From positions 1 through 64,000 of the forward strand of contig NZ_ML660066.1 in NCBI RefSeq assembly GCF_007004665.1: a DNA stretch of 64,000 nucleotides, written 5' to 3'. Positions 8,168 to 16,773 of the stretch are shown here, piece by piece. The notes beneath the pieces are model-generated. The model saw only the letters and a list, made by a program, of their open reading frames with translations. It was not told where the DNA came from and did not search any database. Position numbers and translations under genes: made by a program. Numbering within the stretch: the first letter of the stretch is position 1; the number at the start of each line of letters is the position of its first letter. The stretch is from Denitrobaculum tricleocarpae (GTDB lineage: Bacteria > Pseudomonadota > Alphaproteobacteria > Kiloniellales > Kiloniellaceae).

Positions 8168-9328
8168 CTAATCCTCCAGGAGATATCCACCGCTGCGGCC
8201 TTCGAGCGGTTCCGTGCCGACGATCTTTGCGATGGACTCGTTTGCAGACACGTATTTGTGGCTTTTGCGCGAGAGCAGAAGGCCGTCGGTTCCGGCCGGG
8301 ATTGCCTGCCGGCCTTCCAGAGGATTCTCCGCGGTAGGATCGATCAGCCAGGCCACGACATCGCTTTTCTTGAGCTTATCGCCCGGCGCTGCCTCGTAAG
8401 ACAACAAGCCGGCCGCAGGCGTGCGAACGACCTCGGTTGCCGCAAGCTCCGTCGCTTCACAGAGCGGTTCGGGTATGGCCGGTTGAGGGGCCTCCACAAG
8501 AATGAAACCCCGATGACGCAGGAAGTTGGCGAGTGCCGCTGCATCCTGACGGCCAAGCTCATCCGACACGTCGGCGCGGCCGCGCAGCTCAATAGTGACC
8601 GCCAGGCAGGCGGGATCGATCGGATGTTTCGGAAAGCGTTTTGCCAGCCGGACCCAGGGCGTCGAAAAAGCTTCGTCGAAAGACGCCCCGCCCGAATCTT
8701 CCGCCGTCAATGCGGCTCGGCAGCCGAGCTCGGCGACCAGATCACGGGCGTCGGGCCAGTGTTGCGGCAGCAGGAAGATATGCATCAGAGAGTCGTCGTC
8801 GCAATGCAGATCAAGCACGAAGTCTGCGTCGGCGGCTTCGCGCGCCAGGGCAAAGCGCAGGCTCTCCATGGTGTCCCGAGGCTCATGATCGTTGAGAGCC
8901 TGCCGGAAGAGGGTTCGTATTTTCGCTGTGTTCTCTTCAGCGTCCCCGGTCAGCTCGCATTCCAGCCGCTCCAACGCCTCTTCTCCCACGAGCGAGAGTA
9001 AATCCGGCCAGCTGCGATTGAAGTTGCCCTCGCCGTTCAGGGCATAGCGGCCGAGCTGAATCTGATTGACGATCTGCCCAAGCCCGATGGGATTGGCATA
9101 GGGAACCAGGACGATTTCACCGCGCAGCCTGCCGGCATGATCGGCCTCGTCCAGCATCGGTATGAGATGGTGCAGAACCATCATCCCCGGGGTTTCGTCG
9201 GCATGCAGCGATGCCTGCAGGTAGATCTTGGGTCCCTTTCCTGCTGTTCCGAAGCGATGCAGCATGAGTTCCTGGCGGGTTCCGGGCGCGGTGCCTTTGA
9301 GCGCGATCCGCTCGATCTTTCTTGCCAT
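8168..9328 (-). CDS. Succinylglutamate desuccinylase/aspartoacylase-family zinc hydrolase
   Basis: About 386 residues, using the ATG at 9328 with AGG seven bases upstream; a longer in-frame start at 9358 has no support. The motif LQASLHADETPGMMVLHHL contains the H..E zinc ligands of the M14-like AstE/AspA family. PYANPIGLGQ and the downstream DLHCDDDS motif (third ligand His) complete the core. The C-terminal ~100 residues form a beta-rich biotinyl-like hammerhead common in this family. Relatives cleave N-acyl amino acids or act as N-alpha-acetyl-diaminobutyrate deacetylases (DoeB). The substrate is not resolved because no ectoine or arginine-catabolism genes adjoin it. It is divergent from the uvrD-like gene. 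Confidence 0.82.
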   Translation of the reverse strand: MARKIERIALKGTAPGTRQELMLHRFGTAGKGPKIYLQASLHADETPGMMVLHHLIPMLDEADHAGRLRGEIVLVPYANPIGLGQIVNQIQLGRYALNGEGNFNRSWPDLLSLVGEEALERLECELTGDAEENTAKIRTLFRQALNDHEPRDTMESLRFALAREAADADFVLDLHCDDDSLMHIFLLPQHWPDARDLVAELGCRAALTAEDSGGASFDEAFSTPWVRLAKRFPKHPIDPACLAVTIELRGRADVSDELGRQDAAALANFLRHRGFILVEAPQPAIPEPLCEATELAATEVVRTPAAGLLSYEAAPGDKLKKSDVVAWLIDPTAENPLEGRQAIPAGTDGLLLSRKSHKYVSANESIAKIVGTEPLEGRSGGYLLED

Positions 9329-9504
9329 CTTTACCTGTATCCAAACTCGGTTACACAAAGCGCGCTCCTGGGGGGCTCCCGAAGCGCGTTGCCAGAAAGG
9401 TAGCGCGTCTCACCTCATGTTGTCGAAGTCCTAAAGACATTATTCTCGTCACATCTGCTTTTGGGGCTGAGGTCTCGGAAGGGCTGGGGTATAAACGGCG
9501 GATC

Positions 9505-11808
9505 ATGATTGAAACCGACTCCGCATCCGCCCCTTCGGCGACAGCTCTTGCCGATCCAAACCCCCGCTATCCCTATCTGGATGGTCTCAACGAGGCGCAG
9601 CGGGAAGCCGTTGAGACGCTCGAGGGCGCCGTGCTCATGCTCGCAGGCGCAGGCACGGGTAAAACCCGAGCACTCACAACGCGTTTGGCGCACCTGCTGA
9701 ACACCGGGACAGCCTTCCCGGGCCAGATCCTGGCCGTGACCTTCACAAACCGGGCGGCACAGGAGATGAAGGAGCGGGTGGCGGCGCTGGTCGGGCAGCC
9801 GGTCGATGCCTGGTGGCTGGGCACTTTCCACTCGATTGCCGCCAAGATGCTGCGGATCAATGCCGAGCGGGTCGGGTTGCAGCCCAATTTCTCGATCCTC
9901 GACACCGACGACCAGTTACGCCTGATCAAGCAACTGCTGCAGGCGGCGGGCATCGATGACAAGAAATCACCCGCGCGGACCGTCCTGGCGGTCATTCAAC
10001 GCTGGAAGGATCGAGGGCTTCTGCCGGATAAGGTTTCCGGCGGCGAGGCCGGCGATCTGGCCAACGGGCGGCTCGTTGAACTCTACAAGGACTATCAGGA
10101 GCGTCTGCGGACCCTCAATGCCTGCGATTTCGGCGATTTGCTGCTGCATTGCCTGACCCTTTTCCAAAACCATCCCGATGTGCTGGCGGGCTATCACCAG
10201 CGGTTCAAGTTCATCCTGGTCGACGAGTATCAGGATACCAACGTTGCGCAGTACCTCTGGCTGCGGCTTTTGGCGCAGGGGCATAAAAACCTCTGCTGCG
10301 TCGGCGACGACGACCAGTCGATCTATGGCTGGCGTGGTGCCGAGGTCGGGAATATTTTAAAGTTCGAACAGGATTTTCCGGGCGCAAAGGTGATCCGGCT
10401 TGAGCGTAACTACCGCTCGACGGGGAACATCCTGGGGGCGGCGTCGAGCCTGATCGCGCACAACGAAGGCCGGCTCGGCAAGACCCTCTGGACCGATGAT
10501 GACGACGGAGAGTTGCTGCGGGTACGCGGTCTTTGGGACGGTGAGGCTGAAGCCCGTTTCGTTGGTGAGGAAATCGAGGACGCGCAGCGGCGCGGCCAAA
10601 ACCTCAGTCAGATCGCGATTCTGGTCCGCACCGGCGCGCAAACCCGCGAGTTTGAGGAACGCTTTATTACGCTCGGGCTGCCTTACAGGGTGATCGGCGG
10701 TCCGCGCTTTTACGAGCGCATGGAAATCAGAGACGCCCTGGCGTATCTGAAACTGCTGATCGTCCCGGAGCACGACCTGGCGTTCGAGCGTATCGTCAAT
10801 ACACCCAAGCGCGGTCTGGGTGACGCGACGCTGCGGGTTCTGCACGAAATCGGCCGTCACAATGAGATCCCCCTGAGCAAAGCTGCGCGTATGGTGGTCG
10901 GCACCGATGAGCTGCGCCCGGCGGCGCGCCGGTCTCTGGGCAATCTCCTGAGCGACTTCGAGCGCTGGCGGGTGATGCTGGACGACCTGCCCCATCATGA
11001 GGTGGCGGAAATCGTCCTGGACGAGTCGGGTTACACGCAGCTCTGGATGAACGACAAGTCACCGGAAGCCCCCGGTCGGCTCGAGAACCTGAAGGAACTG
11101 GTCAACGCGATTGCCGAGTTCGAAAATCTGCCTGCCTTTTTGGAGCATGTCGGCCTGGTCATGGAGGCGCTGGGCAGCGACAGCCATGAAATGGTCAGCA
11201 TCATGACCCTGCATGCGGCCAAGGGTCTGGAGTTCGATACGGTCTTTTTGCCGGGGTGGGAGGAAGGCCTCTTTCCAAACCAGCGGGCTTTGGATGAATC
11301 CGGTCTGCGGGCGCTTGAGGAGGAGCGGCGGCTTGCCTATGTCGGCCTGACCCGGGCGCGCCAGCGAGTGATTATCAGCTTCGCGGCAAACCGCCGGATG
11401 CACGGTTCCTGGGCGTCCGCCATTCCCTCCCGCTTTGTCGAGGAACTGCCCGACGAGCGCGTCGAACGCGAGAGCGATGTCGGCGTTTACGGTGGCGGGC
11501 AGCAGATGCAGAGCGGCTATGGCGGCGGCTTCAGTGAGAATTGGGGGCAGAAGTCTCTCAGCCCCGGGATGATGCGGGCCCAGTCCTTCCGCTCTTCGTC
11601 GGCCACCACGCGCACTCCCGGAAAGGCGTCTTCAGCAGCTTCCTCCGGGGGCGCGAAGTTTGCCCGGGGCGAGCGGGTTTTTCATCAGAAGTTCGGATAC
11701 GGCACAATCGCGGCAGTCGAGGGAGACCGCCTGAGTATAACCTTCGATGTCGCCGGGGAGAAAAAAGTGATTGCGAGTTTTATCGTGCCTGCGGATCAGG
11801 CGGGTTGA
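9505..11808 (+). CDS. uvrD: UvrD/PcrA-type superfamily 1 DNA helicase
   Basis: A 767-residue 3'-5' helicase, using the ATG at 9505. The frame is open upstream, but that region overlaps the divergent gene's promoter and start. Motif Q (LNEAQREAVE), Walker A AGAGTGKTRAL (~residues 47-57), Walker B VDEYQDTN, GDDDQSIYGWRGA, RLERNYRST and VSIMTLHAAKGLEFDTVFLPGWEEG are all present. The C-terminus is a glycine/serine-rich linker and a small Tudor-like domain (HQKFGYGTIAAVEGDRLSITFD), as in PcrA/UvrD, which binds RNA polymerase. Its role is nucleotide-excision and mismatch repair and replication restart. It is followed by prmA after 4 bp, so they are co-transcribed. Confidence 0.93.
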   Translation: MIETDSASAPSATALADPNPRYPYLDGLNEAQREAVETLEGAVLMLAGAGTGKTRALTTRLAHLLNTGTAFPGQILAVTFTNRAAQEMKERVAALVGQPVDAWWLGTFHSIAAKMLRINAERVGLQPNFSILDTDDQLRLIKQLLQAAGIDDKKSPARTVLAVIQRWKDRGLLPDKVSGGEAGDLANGRLVELYKDYQERLRTLNACDFGDLLLHCLTLFQNHPDVLAGYHQRFKFILVDEYQDTNVAQYLWLRLLAQGHKNLCCVGDDDQSIYGWRGAEVGNILKFEQDFPGAKVIRLERNYRSTGNILGAASSLIAHNEGRLGKTLWTDDDDGELLRVRGLWDGEAEARFVGEEIEDAQRRGQNLSQIAILVRTGAQTREFEERFITLGLPYRVIGGPRFYERMEIRDALAYLKLLIVPEHDLAFERIVNTPKRGLGDATLRVLHEIGRHNEIPLSKAARMVVGTDELRPAARRSLGNLLSDFERWRVMLDDLPHHEVAEIVLDESGYTQLWMNDKSPEAPGRLENLKELVNAIAEFENLPAFLEHVGLVMEALGSDSHEMVSIMTLHAAKGLEFDTVFLPGWEEGLFPNQRALDESGLRALEEERRLAYVGLTRARQRVIISFAANRRMHGSWASAIPSRFVEELPDERVERESDVGVYGGGQQMQSGYGGGFSENWGQKSLSPGMMRAQSFRSSSATTRTPGKASSAASSGGAKFARGERVFHQKFGYGTIAAVEGDRLSITFDVAGEKKVIASFIVPADQAG

Positions 11809-11812
11809 TCCG

Positions 11813-12706
11813 ATGGTCGTGACACAATCCAGAGGCTCGAACGCCGCCTGGTGCCTTTCCTTTCCCGTGGACGCCGGAGCCTTACCGCTCTTCGAGACGA
11901 TTTTCGAGGTTCTGGACGGGGCCATGGTGACCGGTGCGCCGGATCACGTTGGTGCGATGACACTGGAGATTTACCTTGCCGAGCCGCCGTCCGGCGAACG
12001 GGTCAAGGAACTGCTCACGACAGCCTCCGAAATCGCCGAAGTACCGCTGCCGGATTACAGCCTGGCGCAGTTGCCGGATGTCGACTGGGTCGCCGAGAGC
12101 CAAAAAGCCCTGCCGCCGATCTCGGCGGGACGGTTTTTCGTCTACGGCTCTCACGTCACCGAACGGCCGCCTTTCGGCAGTATTCCTTTGTTGGTCGAGG
12201 CCAATGTCGCCTTCGGCACAGGGCGTCACGAGAGCACCTTTGGCTGCCTGCTTGCGCTGACCCAACTGGCGCAACGCCGCCGCTTTCACAATGCGCTCGA
12301 TATGGGATGCGGATCCGGGATCCTGGCCATGGCCATGGCACACCTCTGGCGCTGCCCGGTTCTGGCGGTCGACAATGATGCGGATTCCGTTCGGGTTGCC
12401 GGCGAGAATGCGCGGGAAAACCGGGTTGCGGAGTGGATCGAGCCCCATTGCGGCGATGGTTACAAGAGCCAATTGGTTGCGCGCCGCGGTCCTTTCGATC
12501 TGATTGTCGCGAACATTCTCGCAGAGCCGCTTTGTGCGATGGCGACGGACCTGAAGCGCAGTCTCGCGCCCGGCGGCTACGTCATTCTTGCGGGATTGCT
12601 GACTCGCCAGCAGCGCCAGGTCGTCGCGCGGCACCGGGGGCAGGGGCTGCGTCTGGTTCAGCGCCTTCATTTCGGCGAATGGACCACGCTGGTTCTACAG
12701 GGATAA
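11813..12706 (+). CDS. prmA: Ribosomal protein L11 methyltransferase
   Basis: 297 residues, using the ATG at 11813, which lies 4 bp after the uvrD stop. An N-terminal alpha/beta domain positions the L11 substrate. The class I methyltransferase core follows, with ANVAFGTGRHESTFGCL (a PrmA hallmark), the SAM loop LDMGCGSGILAMAMA and the NPPY-like motif IVANILAEPL. PrmA trimethylates the N-terminus and lysines of ribosomal protein L11. The gene is slightly shorter than the E. coli enzyme at the C-terminus but has all core motifs. Co-transcription with the helicase is likely from the spacing alone. No terminator on this strand was seen right after it. Confidence 0.93.
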   Translation: MVVTQSRGSNAAWCLSFPVDAGALPLFETIFEVLDGAMVTGAPDHVGAMTLEIYLAEPPSGERVKELLTTASEIAEVPLPDYSLAQLPDVDWVAESQKALPPISAGRFFVYGSHVTERPPFGSIPLLVEANVAFGTGRHESTFGCLLALTQLAQRRRFHNALDMGCGSGILAMAMAHLWRCPVLAVDNDADSVRVAGENARENRVAEWIEPHCGDGYKSQLVARRGPFDLIVANILAEPLCAMATDLKRSLAPGGYVILAGLLTRQQRQVVARHRGQGLRLVQRLHFGEWTTLVLQG

Positions 12707-12760
12707 ACACCGACGCGCCTGTAAGTGCCGCAGCTGGTGATACTCTAAGTGACTGACCGA

Positions 12761-12801
12761 CAAAAAAAAGAAACGGCGGTTTCCGAATGGAAGACCGCCG
12801 T
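12761..12801 (-). terminator. Intrinsic terminator of the DUF1127 gene
   Basis: Reading on the minus strand, ACGGCGGT and ACCGCCGT (12794-12801 and 12773-12780) form an 8-bp stem with a 13-nt loop. It is followed by TTC and then a run of eight T (12762-12769). It lies 48 bp past the stop of the DUF1127 gene at 12849. Confidence 0.85.
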
Positions 12802-12848
12802 GTCAGTTGGGAGTGTAGTCTGTACAGATCTGCGAGTCGTGAAGGCGC

Positions 12849-13316
12849 TTAAGCGGCGCGGTGCGAAGTCCGGTTGCTGTTGGCTGCTGCCTTCGGTGCG
12901 ACCGACCCTACCGACTTCACCAGCTCAATGTCGCCGGCTACCAGCGGGTTGTGGGCTGTGGCAGGGTGGTCGACGCTGCCGGCCGACAGGTTGTCACGGG
13001 AAACCAGCTGCTTGACGACCGTGGGGATCATGGTGCGCTCGATGCCGATGTCCGCGAGAAGACGGTCATCCAGTTGCTGCAGGTTGGCCAGCGTGCGCCG
13101 GCGAAGCATCGCAACGCGAAGCGGGTTGACCAGCGCAGTCTTTACAACTCGGCCAAAGACGGCAAGTCCCGTGGCGCGCAAACACCAGTTGCTGGTCTTT
13201 GCAGCGAGCTTGCGGGCGGCTTCGCTCTGGCGGCGGCGGGTGTCAACCATCATCCATTCGAGGTCGTGCGGCTGGTTCGCAGCATCGAACTCCTTGGACG
13301 CATTTACATAGGGCAT
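12849..13316 (-). CDS. DUF1127 domain protein with long N- and C-terminal extensions
   Basis: A 155-residue basic protein. The central segment RRRTLANLQQLDDRLLADIGIER (about residues 72-95) is the DUF1127/YjiS signature, an arginine-rich helix followed by LDDRxLxDIG. In Alphaproteobacteria short DUF1127 proteins are linked to RNA maturation, sRNA binding and stress or phosphate responses. Typical members are 45-100 residues, so the flanking regions here are unusual: an ~65-residue basic N-terminal part with a QSEAARKLAAK helix, and a low-complexity C-terminal tail. GGAG lies 9 bp before the ATG. A strong terminator follows. Near-identical CTGTrCAGATCTG sequences lie on both sides (12820 and 13353). 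Confidence 0.8.
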   Translation of the reverse strand: MPYVNASKEFDAANQPHDLEWMMVDTRRRQSEAARKLAAKTSNWCLRATGLAVFGRVVKTALVNPLRVAMLRRRTLANLQQLDDRLLADIGIERTMIPTVVKQLVSRDNLSAGSVDHPATAHNPLVAGDIELVKSVGSVAPKAAANSNRTSHRAA

Positions 13317-13593
13317 CTTTTGTTCTCCGTTTAATTTGTCTTGGACGGACGTCTGTGCAGATCTGTTTCCGTCGTTTGATGTAAAACAACTTATGCTCTT
13401 TTATATTTCTGAACAGAGAATTTATTGCAGCGCAGCATTGCATTTCAAACATGGCAAAAATTGGCTCAAAATATAGGGTTTTTTAACCTGCGGGCGGCTG
13501 GTTTGGTTAACGGCTTTGTTTTGGAGCAGGCTTGTCAAGCTATGGCCCGACGCTTAGCTTTTAAGGATCAGTTCATTCGATAACGAGGTCGTC

Positions 13594-15468
13594 GTGTCAG
13601 CATCCTCTATGGCGTCGCCCGCCGAAGCCACCGGCTCTTTAGCTCCCGAAGCCTCCAAAACCGGCGCTGGCGGCGGCGATCACCTTGCATCCTTGCGGGC
13701 CGAACTGGCCCGCCGCGACCTCCACGGCTTCATCGTGCCCCGCGCCGACGAGCACCAGGGAGAGTATGTCCCCGCAAGAGCTGAGCGCCTGTCCTGGCTG
13801 ACGGGCTTCACCGGATCCGCCGGTGCTGCGGCTGTTCTGCCGGAAAAGGCTGCCGTCTTTGTTGACGGACGCTATACGGTTCAGGTGCGCGAAGAGATCG
13901 ATCTCGCTCAGTTCGAGCCGCGTCATGTGACCGAGGAGCCGCTCTCGGCCTGGCTCAAAGAGAACCTTTCCGAGGGGCAGCGCATCGGGTTTGATCCCTG
14001 GCTCCATACGGACAGCCAGGTCCAGCAACTCCGCAAGGCCGTTGGCGCGGCACAGGGTGAACTGGTTGCCTGTGAGACGAACCCGCTGGACGCCGCCTGG
14101 CCGGACCAGCCGGAAGCCCCGCTGGCGCCGGTGATCCTGCAGGATCTGGACTTTGCCGGAAAGGCCTCCTTCGAGAAGCGGGCCGAGATTGCGGCGAAGC
14201 TGAAAGAAGCCGATTGTCACGCGACAGTCCTCACGCTGCCTGATTCGATTGCCTGGCTCTTAAACGTTCGCGGCGGCGATGTTCCCTGCACGCCCCTGCC
14301 GCTGTCGTTTCTGATTCTCGGGGATGACGGTGTGGCAAGCTGGTTTGTGGACGAGCGTAAACTCTCCGATGCCGTGCGCGAGGAGCTGGGCAATGGCATC
14401 GAGGTCCGGGACCCTTCTGGGCTGGCAGATGCACTCGATGCCTTGGGAGCACGCAAGGCCAAAGTGATGGTGGATCCGGCCTCGGCCCCTGTGTGGGTGT
14501 TCGAGCGTCTGGAAGCGGCCGGGGGCGAGATCTTCAAGGCGGCTGATCCTTGCCAGCTGCCGAAAGCGCAAAAGAATGCGGTCGAGCTGCAGGGGACCCG
14601 GAACGCCCATTTGCGCGACGGCGCCGCCCTGACAAGGTTTCTCTCCTGGCTGGATCGGGAAGCACCGGCGCAAATCACCGCGGGAGAACTGAGCGAACTC
14701 GATCTGGTCAGGAAGCTCCTGTCGTTCCGCGAAGGCGATTCGCGGTTTCGCGATTCTTCCTTCGAGACCATTTCGGCATCGGGACCGAACGGCGCGCTGT
14801 GCCACTATCGGGTCAGTTCGGAGAACGACCGGAGGCTCGGGACGGGAGAACTCTACCTGGTAGACTCCGGCGCTCAGTATCTGGATGGCACGACCGATGT
14901 CACCCGAACGATCGCAATCGGAGAACCCTCTGCGGAAATGCGGGATCGCTACACGCGCGTCTTGAAGGGACACATTGCGCTGGCGCTGGCGCGTTTTCCA
15001 AAGGGCACCAATGGCGGACAGTTGGATAGCCTGGCCCGCTATTCGCTCTGGCAGGCGGGTTTGGACTATGACCACGGCACGGGACACGGCGTCGGCAGTT
15101 ATCTGAGCGTTCATGAGGGCCCGCAGAGAATTGCCAAGGCGGGTTCCACCGTGGCTTTGCTGCCGGGTATGATCCTCTCCAACGAGCCTGGGTACTATAA
15201 GGCCGGAGAATACGGCATCCGGATCGAGAATCTGGTGACCGTCGTCGAGCAGGGCCTGCAACCGGGCGAGGATCGGGCCATGCTGGCGTTTGAGACGCTG
15301 ACCCTGGCGCCGATCGACACCAGCCTGGTCGAGCGGTCGCTCATGACCGACATCGAGGTTGCCTGGCTGGATGCCTATCACCTGCGGGTCCGCGAAGCTT
15401 TGCTCGGGCAGCTTGAGGGCGAGGATGCCGCCTGGCTGCGGAAAGCAACACAGCCTCTGGCGTCTTAG
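13594..15468 (+). CDS. pepP: Aminopeptidase P family Xaa-Pro aminopeptidase (M24B, three-domain form)
   Basis: A 624-residue protein with two creatinase-like N-terminal domains and a C-terminal pita-bread M24 domain. This is the long three-domain architecture of cytosolic eukaryotic-type Xaa-Pro aminopeptidases rather than the 440-residue E. coli PepP. Metal ligands are visible: Asp424 (YLVDSGA), Asp435 (GTTDVTRT), the histidine in GTGHGVGSYLSVHEG, Glu in SNEPGYY and Glu in GIRIENLV. It removes an N-terminal residue preceding proline, using two metal ions. The GTG at 13594 is used as start because GAGG lies 6 bp upstream; an ATG at 13609 is the alternative. Its stop codon lies inside the loop of a strong hairpin. 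Confidence 0.9.
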   Translation: MSASSMASPAEATGSLAPEASKTGAGGGDHLASLRAELARRDLHGFIVPRADEHQGEYVPARAERLSWLTGFTGSAGAAAVLPEKAAVFVDGRYTVQVREEIDLAQFEPRHVTEEPLSAWLKENLSEGQRIGFDPWLHTDSQVQQLRKAVGAAQGELVACETNPLDAAWPDQPEAPLAPVILQDLDFAGKASFEKRAEIAAKLKEADCHATVLTLPDSIAWLLNVRGGDVPCTPLPLSFLILGDDGVASWFVDERKLSDAVREELGNGIEVRDPSGLADALDALGARKAKVMVDPASAPVWVFERLEAAGGEIFKAADPCQLPKAQKNAVELQGTRNAHLRDGAALTRFLSWLDREAPAQITAGELSELDLVRKLLSFREGDSRFRDSSFETISASGPNGALCHYRVSSENDRRLGTGELYLVDSGAQYLDGTTDVTRTIAIGEPSAEMRDRYTRVLKGHIALALARFPKGTNGGQLDSLARYSLWQAGLDYDHGTGHGVGSYLSVHEGPQRIAKAGSTVALLPGMILSNEPGYYKAGEYGIRIENLVTVVEQGLQPGEDRAMLAFETLTLAPIDTSLVERSLMTDIEVAWLDAYHLRVREALLGQLEGEDAAWLRKATQPLAS

Positions 15469-15482
15469 CGCCAGAGGCTGTG
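15449..15482. terminator. Perfect 14-bp hairpin at the end of pepP, probable bidirectional terminator
   Basis: CACAGCCTCTGGCG (15449-15462) and CGCCAGAGGCTGTG (15469-15482) pair perfectly around the 6-nt loop TCTTAG, which contains the pepP TAG stop. The plus-strand tail is only TTTGACG, so termination efficiency is uncertain. The same stem could stop the convergent unknown gene ending at 15520. Confidence 0.65.
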
Positions 15483-15519
15483 TTTGACGTGAATTCTCAA
15501 GGCCGTTCAGCCGAGGGTT

Positions 15520-16056
15520 CTACTTGCGTTCGGTGAAGAGCGCATTCATGTAGGCGTGCTGCACGTCGTTGATGTGTCGCGTGATATCGGCGAGATCCTG
15601 ACCGATCCGCTCAGCCATTTGCAGGTTCTCATCGATGAAGAGGTCCGTCGGCTCCGCCCAGCGCTGAATCATGTGGATCAGGGCGCGGTAGGCTGCGCGT
15701 TCATGAGGCTGGCTGCCGCGGCCAAGCTCCTGGATCCGGTTCAGGATGAATTCCAGGCTGTCCTGGGCCTTCAGCATCTTGGTCTTGCCCAGACCGGCCA
15801 GGCGGGCTTTGTGCGTCGGCTTGGAAGCCCGGCGCGACGTCATCCGCATAATCTTGGCCTGCTGCGCAACCACCACGGGCTTGCTGTTCCGCTGCGACGA
15901 ATGGAAAGGACGTGCGACGGCGGCCGCAATCTTTTCATTCTGCGTCGACGTGGCCTGAGGCGCCTCGGAATCGTTCGAAGGCTCTACGCCAGTTGGTATC
16001 GCGGCGCCCTTGGGTACCAGCAATGAACTGGTGAGGCTTGCTGCTTTCATGTTCAT
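15520..16056 (-). CDS. Unknown basic, helical protein encoded with an orphan ParA
   Basis: I do not recognise this 178-residue protein. Residues 1-65 are low-complexity and probably disordered (many S, A, P, Q). Residues 66-95 are strongly basic (IMRMTSRRASKPTHK, then LAGLGKTKML). Residues ~95-178 look like three or four amphipathic helices (DSLEFILNRIQELGR, HERAAYRALIHMIQRWA, QMAERIGQDLADITRHINDVQHAYMNAL). No signal peptide or membrane segment is seen. A strong GGGAGGAAC site precedes the ATG at 16056. It starts 15 bp after parA stops, so it is almost certainly the parA operon partner. By analogy with ParA-type cargo systems it could be an adaptor or ATPase activator, but that is inference. 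Confidence 0.7.
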   Translation of the reverse strand: MNMKAASLTSSLLVPKGAAIPTGVEPSNDSEAPQATSTQNEKIAAAVARPFHSSQRNSKPVVVAQQAKIMRMTSRRASKPTHKARLAGLGKTKMLKAQDSLEFILNRIQELGRGSQPHERAAYRALIHMIQRWAEPTDLFIDENLQMAERIGQDLADITRHINDVQHAYMNALFTERK

Positions 16057-16071
16057 GTTCCTCCCGCCCCC

Positions 16072-16773
16072 TTAATGCGTGCCGACGTTGAAGGTTGGTT
16101 TTTCAACCGCCGGCGACACAGCCGACGAAGAAGGCATGATCGTCTTGCGATCACTCTCTACGAGACGGCTGTCGAGGTATTGCCATAACTTCTCGATTTC
16201 GTTTGCCGAGCGCGTCGCCTTGGAAATCTCCATGACAGTACGTCCGTCAATCATGCTGGCCGCGAAATCCGCCCGATGATGGATCATTACGGGGGCGACC
16301 GTGCCGTGTTGGGACAAGGCGCAGGCGGCTTCCGATGTCATCCGCGCGCGGGGTGTGGCGGCGTTAATGACAAAAACCAGCGGTTTGCCCATGTTCTCGA
16401 CCAATTCGACCGTCGCACCGGCTGCCCGAAGATCATGGGGGCTGGGGCGGGTCGGGATCACAATCAGGTCGGCGACGTCAACCACATCGGCAATCGTATC
16501 GGTGATCGCCGGTGGCGTGTCGATGACCAGGAGCTTGATGCCGGCCTCGCGCATGCGCTCGATGTCGCCGGCAAGACGAGATACGTAGGTGCTCACAAAG
16601 ACAGGCGTGTCGTCCTCGCGTTCGTTCCACCAGTCGGCCAGACTGCCCTGCGGATCGGTGTCGACCAGCGCCACCGGACCGCAGCCCATCCTCTGGGCCT
16701 GTACGGCTATGTGCCCCGAAAGGGTGGTTTTACCCGAACCGCCCTTCTGAGAGGAAACCGCCAACACTCGCAT
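16072..16773 (-). CDS. ParA/MinD-family ATPase (orphan ParA)
   Basis: A 233-residue ParA-type deviant Walker ATPase. KGGSGKTTLSGH (~residues 10-21) has the signature lysine of the deviant Walker A. VDTDPQGSLADWW is the A' motif and LLVIDTPPA the Walker B. No ParB gene, parS-like repeat or replication gene is adjacent, so this is not the chromosomal parAB locus. It also lacks the N-terminal helix-turn-helix of plasmid ParA Ia. Orphan ParAs of this size position protein cargo such as chemoreceptor arrays, carboxysomes or PHA granules on the nucleoid. The cargo here is unknown. The last ~30 residues look disordered. GAGAGACGA lies directly before the ATG, and the unknown gene at 15520 follows after 15 bp. 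Confidence 0.85.
   Translation of the reverse strand: MRVLAVSSQKGGSGKTTLSGHIAVQAQRMGCGPVALVDTDPQGSLADWWNEREDDTPVFVSTYVSRLAGDIERMREAGIKLLVIDTPPAITDTIADVVDVADLIVIPTRPSPHDLRAAGATVELVENMGKPLVFVINAATPRARMTSEAACALSQHGTVAPVMIHHRADFAASMIDGRTVMEISKATRSANEIEKLWQYLDSRLVESDRKTIMPSSSAVSPAVEKPTFNVGTH

Noticed and set aside
16072-16773. Chromosomal parAB/origin locus
   Set aside because: No parB, gid/rsmG genes, DnaA boxes or parS-like repeats are nearby; the ATPase is orphan.
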